A DNA stretch of 6,033 bases, from the NCBI GenBank assembly GCA_019312985.1, contig JAFDCC010000093.1, forward strand, positions 1-6,033, in the 5' to 3' direction. Below are positions 1-5,860 of the stretch, in pieces. Under the pieces are notes generated by a model that was not told where the DNA came from, did not search any database, and saw nothing but the letters and a program-made list of their open reading frames with translations. Made by a program: the position numbers and the translations under genes. The DNA is from Deltaproteobacteria bacterium. Lineage in GTDB: Bacteria; Desulfobacterota; Desulfobulbia; Desulfobulbales; BM004. Position 1 is the stretch's first letter. Each line of letters starts with the position of its first letter.

Positions 1-2
1 TG

Positions 3-314
3 AAAAAACTGTTTATGCGATGGGACAGCAGTCACCATGATGAATCAAACAGCAGTATCAACACTGCCATGTATTGGGACCTGGTTGACTTCATAAAAGA
101 ACTCATGAGAAAATCATTAAATATATTCACCTTTTTTTCTGCGGCCATTGTCGTTGTTGCTGTCCTTTTCAGATCAGAGACAAGTGCGGCAATTTTCAGC
201 TTCTGCCTCGGAATCATCACCTACAGATTTGCAATATTCAATAACTGGCTCGGCATGAAAAAATATGGTGAAGACAGGCGAACCGACAAAGGTCAAAACA
301 GAAACGACGGGTAA
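3..314 (+). CDS. Small two-helix membrane protein, unrecognised, probably 5'-partial
   Basis: I do not recognise this protein. The frame is open from base 3 to the TAA at 312-314. The first ATG is at 15, with another at 69. Neither has a Shine-Dalgarno sequence in front, and the frame stays open to the window edge, so the true start probably lies upstream. Counting from the ATG at 15, there is a polar, Asp/Ser/His-rich N-terminal part (about 1-33), then two hydrophobic stretches at about 35-52 and 58-76. These are separated by a very short turn (RSETS), which suggests a helical hairpin in the membrane. The tail (about 80-99) is strongly charged (KKYGEDRRTDKGQNRND) and should be cytoplasmic if the positive-inside rule holds. 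The DNA is AT-rich, like the next two genes. A gap of about 158 bases separates it from the exporter gene. It could be a fragment of a larger membrane protein. Confidence 0.5.
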   Translation, partial: KKLFMRWDSSHHDESNSSINTAMYWDLVDFIKELMRKSLNIFTFFSAAIVVVAVLFRSETSAAIFSFCLGIITYRFAIFNNWLGMKKYGEDRRTDKGQNRNDG

Positions 315-368
315 AAACAATTATGTTTGAAACAGTTCCCGGGGTTTCCTTCCTACCTGAAATCTGAA

Positions 369-388
369 AATGATCATTGCAAATCATT
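369..388. repeat. Short inverted repeat upstream of the LysE-family gene
   Basis: AATGAT (369-374) and ATCATT (383-388) are perfect 6-base inverted arms with an 8-base spacer. ATCATT also occurs directly at 373-378. The repeat sits just before TTGACG (395-400), which resembles a -35 box, although no well-spaced -10 follows. It could be a regulator's operator for the exporter gene, but in AT-rich DNA arms this short also arise by chance. Confidence 0.2.
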
Positions 389-472
389 AATATTTTGACG
401 CGAATAAGTACTTTCAAGTAAATACAATTGATAGCCGTAATAAAAAAATGAACTGTATCGTCAGTTAAGCAC

Positions 473-1102
473 ATGTCTTTCGAGTTTTTCCTTATATATT
501 CACTAACAGTTTTTGTTGCTTCGATTATGCCGGGCCCTAGCATGTTGTTGGCATTAACCCATGGCATTAAATATGGGGCAAGGAGAACAATTGTATCAGC
601 AGCAGGTAATTTATCAGTCACTTTGCTTCAAGCCGCCATTTCCATCGCCGGTTTGGGAGCGATCCTGGTTGCATCTGCGGGGTTATTCAACATAATAAAG
701 TGGGCCGGTGCGGCGTATTTACTCTATATGGGGATAAGCATCTGGCGTTCACCCGATTTGTCCATTTCGGAACAGCAAAGCAGCAATTCCTTTGCCGAGG
801 TGCCGCTTCGGAAGATGTACATGCAAGCTGCTCTTGTGACAGCAGGAAACCCCAAAGCAATTGTTTTTTTCACAGCAGTTTTTCCGCAATTTATCGACCC
901 CGATTCTGCTTACATTCCCCAAAGCAGCATCCTGATGGGAACTGGAGGGATTATTGCATTCAGCTGTTTCATGGTCTACGCAACAGCTGGTCAAAAGATA
1001 ATGACCCTTTTCTCAAAAACTTCAGTTAAGAGGTATATCAACAAAATTATTGGCGGCACTTTTATTGCTGCAGGTATTGGTCTTGCTGCAAGTAACAGGT
1101 GA
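473..1102 (+). CDS. LysE/RhtB-family amino-acid exporter
   Basis: An inner-membrane exporter of the LysE/RhtB superfamily, whose known members expel amino acids such as lysine, threonine or homoserine lactone. The substrate here cannot be read from sequence. The length (209 aa) is normal for the family. Family signatures are clear: MPGPSMLLALTHGIKYGARR (19-38) with AAGN at 43-46 in the first helix pair, KWAGAAYLLYMGISIWRSP (76-94) in the central helices, and GNPKAIVFFTAVFPQFID (125-142) after the cytoplasmic loop. About six hydrophobic segments are visible (roughly 4-24, 38-66, 70-91, 116-138, 152-172, 190-206). An in-frame TGA at 449-451 with no other start codon in between fixes the ATG at 473. 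No good ribosome-binding site precedes it, so translation may be weak. It appears to be monocistronic, with about 150 bases on either side. I see no rho-independent terminator after it. AT-rich codon use matches its neighbours. Confidence 0.9.
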   Translation: MSFEFFLIYSLTVFVASIMPGPSMLLALTHGIKYGARRTIVSAAGNLSVTLLQAAISIAGLGAILVASAGLFNIIKWAGAAYLLYMGISIWRSPDLSISEQQSSNSFAEVPLRKMYMQAALVTAGNPKAIVFFTAVFPQFIDPDSAYIPQSSILMGTGGIIAFSCFMVYATAGQKIMTLFSKTSVKRYINKIIGGTFIAAGIGLAASNR

Positions 1103-1254
1103 AAATTTTGATGGCAGCAGCTGAGAGTGTCAGCGGCGGGAAAATCCATCGGCTTCACATGTGCTGTTCCAGCAATCCAAATAAAATATTATGACTCCTG
1201 ATGATTTTTCAGTCAATTTCAGGCTGACGCATTTCCATTTTATTGCACGCAATT

Positions 1255-1734
1255 ATGCCGGATAAATTATCACGCGCTATCTATGTAAGACCGGACAATA
1301 CGGCGGTAATAAGCTGCAATCAGTGCGGCCACTCGAAAAACGTTCCTGTTGGGACCTATAAGGGGAGTAAGAATCGTCTTAAAATTAAGTGTAAATGCAG
1401 TAACATCTTTACAGTAATTCTTGAGTTTCGAAAAAATTTCCGCAAGGTTACCAATCTGCTTGGTGAATACACCAACCATTCCCAAAAAAACATTCGTGGC
1501 AATATTATTGTGAAAAATCTTTCAATAACGGGATTGAAATTTATCTCTCAGGGCACGGGCAAATTCCGGAATGGTGATGAGATAACCCTTTTGTTCAGAT
1601 TGGATGATACAAATAGAACAATGATAAAAAGAGAGGCGACAGTCAGGGGAGTTGACAAAAATAATGTTCGGTGTGAGTTTGAAAAATCCAGTGAGTATGC
1701 ACTTGATGGAGAGTTGGGATTTTATTTCATGTAA
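1255..1734 (+). CDS. PilZ-domain protein with N-terminal four-cysteine zinc-ribbon-like motif
   Basis: Probable cytoplasmic c-di-GMP receptor protein. Numbering from the ATG at 1255 (159 aa), the N-terminal part has C21-x2-C24 and C46-x-C48, arranged like a small zinc ribbon (known in PilZ proteins of deltaproteobacteria). The PilZ domain follows at about 58-159. It has the arginine motif RKNFR (R59 and R63), the strand motif NLSITG (N88, S90, G93) matching (D/N)xSxxG, and the usual later strands: NGDEITLLFRLDD (106-118), an ATVRGV strand near 128-133 and a VRCEF strand at 138-142. These residues contact c-di-GMP in characterised PilZ domains, so binding is plausible though untested. A TTG at 1243 would add four residues. 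Neither start has a strong Shine-Dalgarno, and I prefer ATG. It stands alone, with no secretion, pilus or cyclase gene next to it to suggest a target. Confidence 0.85.
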   Translation: MPDKLSRAIYVRPDNTAVISCNQCGHSKNVPVGTYKGSKNRLKIKCKCSNIFTVILEFRKNFRKVTNLLGEYTNHSQKNIRGNIIVKNLSITGLKFISQGTGKFRNGDEITLLFRLDDTNRTMIKREATVRGVDKNNVRCEFEKSSEYALDGELGFYFM

Positions 1735-2195
1735 TGCGAATAATACCGTCCTGTTTATTGATAAATAGAGTCGCAATGAACATTGCCGCCACACATCGCA
1801 ACTTTCACGCCATGCAATAAAAGTTTCTCTTTCGGCAGGATATTTTTTTCTGAAAAACTATATTTCAAAAGGGGTTCAACCAGTTTCGCCTTTTTGTAAA
1901 CAATATTAACCATTAGCTGATTGTGATTTCTGCTGCAATATTTGCTGGTTTGAGGGGACAAAGGTGGTTGCCGCTGCCTTCTTTCAGCAGGTGTTTTTCA
2001 GTGCATATCCAGAACATCAGGGATTGATTGTTTCGGTTGTCCATCACAACCCGTGAATTCCTTCCCAAAGATGCAAAGGTGTCCGGGGCTGTCACACCTG
2101 TCACCCTTTGGATATATCGTTGCAGAACAGTTCACTCCCCAGAACAGGCGGGCCTTTCCGGGAAGAGAGCCGGGCAGAACGTGCCGTTTTATTTC
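1735..2195. other. Intergenic region with no supportable gene
   Basis: This 461-base stretch lies between the convergent PilZ and rlmH genes. Open frames on the minus strand at 1755-1961 and 1913-2104 are short, overlap in different frames, lack ribosome-binding sites and resemble no family I know. I see no tRNA, CRISPR or transposase remnant. Minor structure includes an AGGTGT/ACACCT inverted repeat (2077-2082 and 2094-2099, 11-base loop) and a GGCA/TGCC pair near 2173-2186 followed by a T-rich run, too weak to call a terminator. Base composition changes from AT-rich to GC-rich through this stretch. Confidence 0.6.
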
Positions 2196-2663
2196 CTATT
2201 TGTGATATTTTTCGCCGGCCTTGATGGTGCACGCCCGATAGAGCTGCTCCAGGAGGAGCAGGCGGCTCATCTCGTGGGTAAAGGTCATGGGCGACAGGGA
2301 GAGCACGAGGTCGGCCCTGGCGAGCAGGTCGGCTGCCAGCCCGAGGTGGCCGCCGATGATGAATGTGATTTTTTTATGCCCCTGCATCTCCCAGTCCTTC
2401 AGGCAGGCCGCCAGTTCGAGGGAGTCCAGCTTCCGGCCGGCCGGGTCCAGGCAGACAAGATAGGAGCCCGCGGCGTTCCGGCCCAGGATGTCGCTGTCCC
2501 GCTCAATCTGCAGGAGATCGGCCTCCCCCTTCCGCCCCTTTTTTTCCTTCAGGATTTTGATGTCTGTCTGGATGTAGCGGGCCAGCCTTCCGGCATAATC
2601 GGCTATGCCGGCGGCGAGGTATTCCTCTTTGGTCTTGCCCAGAAATAGCAGTTCGAAGCGCAC
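2196..2663 (-). CDS. rlmH: 23S rRNA (pseudouridine1915-N3)-methyltransferase RlmH
   Basis: SPOUT-class methyltransferase that uses S-adenosylmethionine to methylate N3 of pseudouridine 1915 in helix 69 of 23S rRNA, on assembled 70S ribosomes. The length (155 aa) is standard. Family landmarks are LVCLDPAGR (69-77), the knot region FIIGGHLGL (101-109), SLSPMTFTHEMSR (122-134), LLLEQLYRA (136-144) and the C-terminal GEKYHK (150-155). Two positions differ from the common form: GGH where most members have GGP, and KYHK where PYH(R/K/H) is usual. The start is GTG at 2663. It is chosen because AGGGGA (minus strand, 2678-2673) lies nine bases ahead, overlapping the end of the preceding cysteine-cluster gene. 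Only six bases separate the two genes, so they are very likely co-transcribed and translationally linked. It is the last gene of the leftward set, with no convincing terminator after it. Confidence 0.95.
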   Translation of the reverse strand: MRFELLFLGKTKEEYLAAGIADYAGRLARYIQTDIKILKEKKGRKGEADLLQIERDSDILGRNAAGSYLVCLDPAGRKLDSLELAACLKDWEMQGHKKITFIIGGHLGLAADLLARADLVLSLSPMTFTHEMSRLLLLEQLYRACTIKAGEKYHK

Positions 2664-2669
2664 CGCGGC

Positions 2670-3074
2670 TCATCCCCTGTCGTTTCTATTTTCGCGGGCC
2701 AGCAGGGCGGCAAAGATGCGGCAGAAATCGCGGTAGTCGACCTCCCTGTTGATTCCGGGACAGGAGTCTCGAATAATTTCGAAGTTTTCCCGTGAGTCGA
2801 GCATGCTCGGGTGCAGCGGCCACTGGGTGCAGCGCCAGGGTTTTCCTTCGTGGATCGTGCAGCCGCTGTCGTAGAAAATGCAGTGGCCGTCCACCGTCTT
2901 CATCTGGACGGAGTTGCCGCTGCAGCGCCAGTAGGAGCGGCTGACCTCTTTCCGTGTCATGCCGAGATGGCGGATCATCCTTTCCTGGTCGGCCGCATCA
3001 AGGGACACCGTGGTTTTTCCCTGGCAGCAGTAACCGCACTGCTGGCAGATGAATATGTCAGAGACCTTCATCAT
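2670..3074 (-). CDS. YkgJ-type (UPF0153) cysteine-cluster protein
   Basis: Member of the YkgJ/UPF0153 cysteine-cluster family, thought to bind zinc or iron; its reaction is not established. Numbering from the ATG at 3074 (134 aa), the signature CQQCGYCC lies at 10-17 (C10, C13, C16, C17). It is followed by C51, then HCIFYDSGCTIHEGKPWRCTQWP at 64-86 (C65, C72, C82, with H75), then C105 and C118, making ten cysteines in all. No signal peptide or membrane segment is seen, so it should be cytoplasmic. A second ATG at 3071 is better spaced from the TCAGG upstream (six bases rather than three), so the real protein may be one residue shorter. A 74-base gap separates it from rtcB, and rlmH follows after six bases. 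The gap holds no clear terminator, so I infer one transcript. The opposite-strand frame here is a shadow. Confidence 0.88.
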   Translation of the reverse strand: MMKVSDIFICQQCGYCCQGKTTVSLDAADQERMIRHLGMTRKEVSRSYWRCSGNSVQMKTVDGHCIFYDSGCTIHEGKPWRCTQWPLHPSMLDSRENFEIIRDSCPGINREVDYRDFCRIFAALLARENRNDRG

Positions 3075-3148
3075 GCGCCTGATCGGTTGCAGTTCAATTT
3101 ATCCATAAGACGTTCCGGATCTCTTGTTAAAGGCTGCAGCAAAAACAA

Positions 3149-4603
3149 CTATCCCTTGATAACACCGAGGGGGCGGAGCCTGGCAACCTTGCGGGCAATG
3201 CCCGCCTCGTGCACGACCCGCACCACATCTTCCACATCCTTGTAGGCTTCGGGGATCTCCTCAACCAGCGTTGCCCGGCCGGCGCCCCTGACAACGACGC
3301 CCATGTCGGCAAGCTCCCGGACGACGTTATGTCCCTTGGCCGCCTTTTTGGCGGCGTGACGGCTCAGCAGGCGGCCCGCCCCGTGGCAGGTGGAGCCGAA
3401 GGTTTCCCGCAGGGCCCTGTCGGTGCCGACGAGGACGTAGGAGTAGCGGCCCATGTCGCCGGGGATAAGAACCGGCTGGCCGGTCTGTTGGTAAGCCTCC
3501 GGCACCTTGGGGTGATGCGCCGGAAAGGCGCGGGTCGCCCCCTTGCGGTGCACGAGAAGCTCCCGCTTTCTGCCCTCCACCTCGTGGGTTTCAAACTTGG
3601 CGATATTGTGGCAGACGTCATATACCAGTTCCATTCCCATTTTTGAAGCGCCAAGACCGAAAACCTGCTCAAAGGTGCGCCGGACAGCGGCGGTGATGAG
3701 CTGCCGGTTGGCAAAGGCAAAGTTGGCGGCGGCAGCCATGGCTGCAAGGTATTCCTGCCCCTCGGGGGAATGCACCGGAGCGCAGCAGAGCTCCCGGTCC
3801 GGCAGCTCATAGCCGTACTTTTTGGACGCGTGCTGCAGGAGGCGAAGAAAGTCGCTGCATACCTGGTGCCCCAGCCCGCGGGAACCGGTGTGGATTATTA
3901 TGGTGACCTGGCCCGGAAAGAGACCGATGCCTTGCGCCAGCTCTTCCTCAAAAACGGTCTCGACAAAACCGATCTCAACAAAGTGATTGCCGGAGCCGAG
4001 GGTGCCGAGCTGGGCCTGGCCGCGCTCCAGGGCCCGGTCGGAGACCGCCGCCGGGTCGGCCCAATCAAGGCAGCCTGACTCTTCAATGTGCAGCAAATCG
4101 TCCCGGGTGCCGAAGCCGTTCTGAACGGCCCACTGCGCCCCCCTGTTGAGAACCTGTTTCAGTTCGTTCTTATCAAGCTTTCTGTTCCGCTGTTTTGACC
4201 CCACCCCGGACGGGACATTGGCAAAGAGAGTGGTGACGAGATTTTCTACCTCGCCTATCACCTCGTCCCGGGAAAGCGACGAGCGCAGCAGCCGCACCCC
4301 GCAGTTGATGTCATACCCCACGCCGCCGGGTGAAACCACGCCCCTCTCCGGATCAAAGGCGGCGACTCCGCCTATGGGAAAACCGTACCCCTGGTGCATA
4401 TCGGGCATGGCGAGGCTGCGGCCCACAATCCCGGGAAGCCAGGCGACATTGGCAACCTGGGTGATGCTCTTGTCGTTCTTGATATGTTCCAGGAGTCTTT
4501 TATCAAGGAAGACCATGCCGTCGGTGCGCATCTTCCCCTGCCTCGGAACAAGCCAGCGGTACCGGTCGATCTGTCGAAGATTGTGGACGTTCAGTTCCTG
4601 CAT
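3149..4603 (-). CDS. rtcB: RNA-splicing ligase RtcB (archaeal-type length)
   Basis: GTP- and Mn2+-dependent RNA ligase that joins RNA 3'-phosphate or 2',3'-cyclic phosphate to 5'-OH ends through a histidine-GMP intermediate, used in tRNA splicing or RNA repair. The 484-aa length matches the archaeal/eukaryotic form (about 480-505) rather than the 408-aa E. coli form. Sequence landmarks: AMPDMHQGYGFPIGGVAAFD (65-84), SPGGVGYDINCGVRLL (91-106) with metal ligands D98 and C101, GSGNHFVE (203-210) with H207, HTGSRGLGHQV (238-248) with H238, CHNIAK (331-336) with H332, and CHGAGR (406-411) with H407, the expected guanylylated histidine. These correspond to D95, C98, H203, H234, H329 and H404 of Pyrococcus horikoshii RtcB. 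All catalytic residues are present, so the enzyme should be active. The ATG at 4603 has GGAG six bases ahead. Archease ends 19 bases upstream, making an operon pair. Confidence 0.97.
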   Translation of the reverse strand: MQELNVHNLRQIDRYRWLVPRQGKMRTDGMVFLDKRLLEHIKNDKSITQVANVAWLPGIVGRSLAMPDMHQGYGFPIGGVAAFDPERGVVSPGGVGYDINCGVRLLRSSLSRDEVIGEVENLVTTLFANVPSGVGSKQRNRKLDKNELKQVLNRGAQWAVQNGFGTRDDLLHIEESGCLDWADPAAVSDRALERGQAQLGTLGSGNHFVEIGFVETVFEEELAQGIGLFPGQVTIIIHTGSRGLGHQVCSDFLRLLQHASKKYGYELPDRELCCAPVHSPEGQEYLAAMAAAANFAFANRQLITAAVRRTFEQVFGLGASKMGMELVYDVCHNIAKFETHEVEGRKRELLVHRKGATRAFPAHHPKVPEAYQQTGQPVLIPGDMGRYSYVLVGTDRALRETFGSTCHGAGRLLSRHAAKKAAKGHNVVRELADMGVVVRGAGRATLVEEIPEAYKDVEDVVRVVHEAGIARKVARLRPLGVIKG

Positions 4604-4609
4604 GATGAT

Positions 4610-4613
4610 CTCC
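4610..4613 (-). promoter_or_regulatory. Ribosome-binding site of rtcB
   Basis: GGAG on the minus strand, six bases before the rtcB ATG. It lies wholly in the 19-base gap after the archease TAG and fixes the rtcB start. It is the clearest Shine-Dalgarno of the set. Confidence 0.7.
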
Positions 4614-4622
4614 GCCTGCGGG

Positions 4623-5045
4623 CTAGATATCCAGAAATACGCGGCCCTCCCAGGTGCTGTTCTTTTTACCGATAAACAGCTGGTGGTAGGTAACCGCTTT
4701 GACGCTCAACAGTTCCAAATCCATGGCATCGTTGAAATCCCGAAGCCATGCCCTGGCAGTCACCTTCCTTTCTGTGATGGTCAGGATCTCCACCCCGGTG
4801 CAGACCAGCCCCTCGGCGTCATAGAGGTAGTGAAACTCCTCCAGGAAATTGACCAGGAGTTCCTCCCGGTCCCCCGCGGTCACCTCGATGATCCGCGGCG
4901 GTCCCTTTCGGGACGGCCCCAGGCGCCACATGATATCGAAAAAGGCCATGGCCGCCGCCTCAAAGAGACGGGCGACCGAATCACCCCACACCTCGAAACC
5001 TGTATCGGCGGGATGTTCGACAATGCGGTACGGCAGGGACGTCAT
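4623..5045 (-). CDS. Archease, RtcB activator
   Basis: Archease is a small cytoplasmic protein that speeds RtcB guanylylation and allows multiple turnovers of the ligase. From the ATG at 5045 the protein is 140 aa, the usual size. Family features: YRIVEHPADTGFEVWG (6-21), containing the HxAD motif with H11 and D14; LFEAAAMAFFDIM (27-39); LLVNFLEEFHYLYD (63-76); KAVTYHQL (116-123); and the terminal WEGRVFLDI (132-140) with acidic D139 in the position of a conserved metal-site residue. A GTG at 5117 would extend the frame by 24 residues and overlap the yqgE stop by eight bases. The extension has no family character and the archease fold starts only after it, so I prefer the ATG, which has GGAA nine bases ahead. 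It lies directly upstream of rtcB, as expected for functional partners. The opposite-strand long frame is a GC-rich shadow. Confidence 0.93.
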   Translation of the reverse strand: MTSLPYRIVEHPADTGFEVWGDSVARLFEAAAMAFFDIMWRLGPSRKGPPRIIEVTAGDREELLVNFLEEFHYLYDAEGLVCTGVEILTITERKVTARAWLRDFNDAMDLELLSVKAVTYHQLFIGKKNSTWEGRVFLDI

Positions 5046-5109
5046 AGCTGTGTTTCCAACGGGGCGGCAGGTTCCTTCTTCACCGGGAAGGCAGCGGTAT
5101 TCCCCATTA

Positions 5110-5661
5110 TCAGGCACTGCCGATCACATCCCCGAAGGTGGCGATGTCAATGCCGTGCTTCCGGGCTGCGACTTTCCATTTCAGGGCATCAGGGGTGCTG
5201 AAAATAACCTCGTCTTCAGCAGGAAGAATCAGCCAGCCGTTGTCGGTCAGTTCGCCTTCAAGCTGACCCGGCCCCCAGCCGGCATAGCCCAGGAGAAAGA
5301 GATATCTGCCGGGGCCTCTGCCGGCGGCTATATCCTGCAGGACGGAAGGGTCGCTGGACAGGTAGACCGTTTCGCTGACCTGCATCTGGCTTGCCGTCTG
5401 GTAATCCGCCGTGTACAGGATAAAGCCGGACCCCATCTCGACCGGTCCCCCCAGGTACACCGGGGGAAGCTCGAAATCAGGCAACGGGATGTCGGCGCTT
5501 TTGAGGATCTCCTCTAACCCCACATCGGGAAGCGGGTTGTTGACAACCAGGCCGATGGCCCCTTCCTCGGTATGGCCGCACATGAAGATAAGCTTCTCCC
5601 TGAACCTGGGATCAGGCATCTTGGCCGTCGATATGAGAAAACTCCCCTGTAAACTCTCCAT
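5110..5661 (-). CDS. yqgE: YqgE/AlgH family protein (UPF0301)
   Basis: Member of the UPF0301 (YqgE/AlgH) family, a widespread cytoplasmic protein of unproved biochemical role; the name AlgH comes from alginate regulation in Pseudomonas. The protein is 183 aa, close to the 187 aa of E. coli YqgE. Family features: GSFLISTAKMPDPRFREKLI (6-25), CGHTEEGAIGLVVNNPL (28-44), YLGGPVEMGSGFILY (69-83), FLLGYAGWGPGQLEGEL (122-138) and NGWLILPA (141-148). The ATG at 5661 is chosen because the family begins with a short leader then GSFLIS; an upstream in-frame GTG at 5721 adds 20 residues unlike the family. The bases before the ATG are purine-rich on this strand but lack a canonical Shine-Dalgarno. It is the first gene of the leftward set, about 176 bases after the predicted start of transcription. 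Archease follows after 64 bases. Confidence 0.94.
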   Translation of the reverse strand: MESLQGSFLISTAKMPDPRFREKLIFMCGHTEEGAIGLVVNNPLPDVGLEEILKSADIPLPDFELPPVYLGGPVEMGSGFILYTADYQTASQMQVSETVYLSSDPSVLQDIAAGRGPGRYLFLLGYAGWGPGQLEGELTDNGWLILPAEDEVIFSTPDALKWKVAARKHGIDIATFGDVIGSA

Positions 5662-5696
5662 ACGATTTTCTCTTTCTCGCTTTCTGCTGCCGTTTG

Positions 5697-5819
5697 AGCC
5701 GGCTGCCCGGCTGGGAAGCACGAAAAAAATGCGTCCCTGACCTGCCGGGGTTCTCTCTTTCGGCAGGGTGCCGGAAGAAATTCACGTTCATGCTGCGGTA
5801 GCTTCCTGCAGCCCGGCAC
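5697..5819 (-). promoter_or_regulatory. Predicted structured leader: four consecutive inverted repeats upstream of yqgE
   Basis: In transcript order on the minus strand: (1) GTGCCGG (5819-5813) pairs with CCGGCAC (5774-5768) and encloses a small hairpin, GCTGC (5812-5808) with GCAGC (5796-5792). (2) CCTGCCG (5767-5761) pairs with CGGCAGG (5747-5741), loop 13. (3) GGGACGCA (5737-5730) pairs with TGCTTCCC (5720-5713) with one mismatch and a T-rich loop. (4) AGCCGG (5712-5707) pairs with CCGGCT (5702-5697), loop 4. Elements 1 and 2 touch, elements 3 and 4 touch, and three bases lie between 2 and 3. This packing suggests an RNA leader. I cannot match it to a known riboswitch. It is not a simple terminator because the T run lies inside a loop. 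Confidence 0.4.
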
Positions 5820-5831
5820 AGATAAAGCTTG

Positions 5832-5860
5832 TTGGATGATATGATTATACTATATATACT
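5832..5860 (+). promoter_or_regulatory. Sigma70-like promoter for glgB
   Basis: TTGGAT (5832-5837), 17-base spacer, TATACT (5855-5860) on the plus strand. The -10 matches the consensus at five of six positions and the -35 at three. Transcription would start near 5867, about 70 bases before the glgB ATG. A second TATACT lies at 5846-5851 but has no reasonable -35 partner. Confidence 0.5.

Noticed and set aside
395..428. TTGACG ... TACAAT as a promoter for the LysE-family gene
   Set aside because: The spacer would be 22 bases, too long for a sigma70 promoter.
448..468. Six-codon open frame (MNCIVS) ending five bases before the LysE-family ATG, possible leader peptide
   Set aside because: No ribosome-binding site, no run of one amino acid and no attenuator-like stems, so chance is the simplest explanation.
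1120..1134. GCTGA/TCAGC hairpin after the LysE-family gene as terminator, or CTGAGA as part of a TPP riboswitch
   Set aside because: The stem is only five pairs with no T run, and none of the other conserved TPP-riboswitch blocks is present.
1755..2104. Two overlapping minus-strand frames that might be one frameshifted gene
   Set aside because: Neither half resembles a known family, there is no ribosome-binding site, and joining them needs an arbitrary shift.
2028..2648. Plus-strand open frame of 206 codons over rlmH
   Set aside because: Almost all of it is the antisense of rlmH, and there is no ribosome-binding site or recognisable domain.
4146..5201. Long plus-strand open frame (351 codons) opposite rtcB, archease and yqgE
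   Set aside because: It overlaps three genes with clear family signatures. Its translation is Ser/Arg/Pro-rich and low in family-like motifs, as expected of an antisense shadow in GC-rich DNA.
5730..5737. GGGACGCA on the minus strand as part of a c-di-GMP-I (GEMM) riboswitch
   Set aside because: The upstream GEMM block and the tetraloop-receptor stems are missing; only this short string matches.
5721..5767. Hairpin 5741-5767 plus T run as an intrinsic terminator on the minus strand
   Set aside because: The T run begins about 11 bases after the stem and sits within another predicted hairpin loop, so the geometry is wrong.
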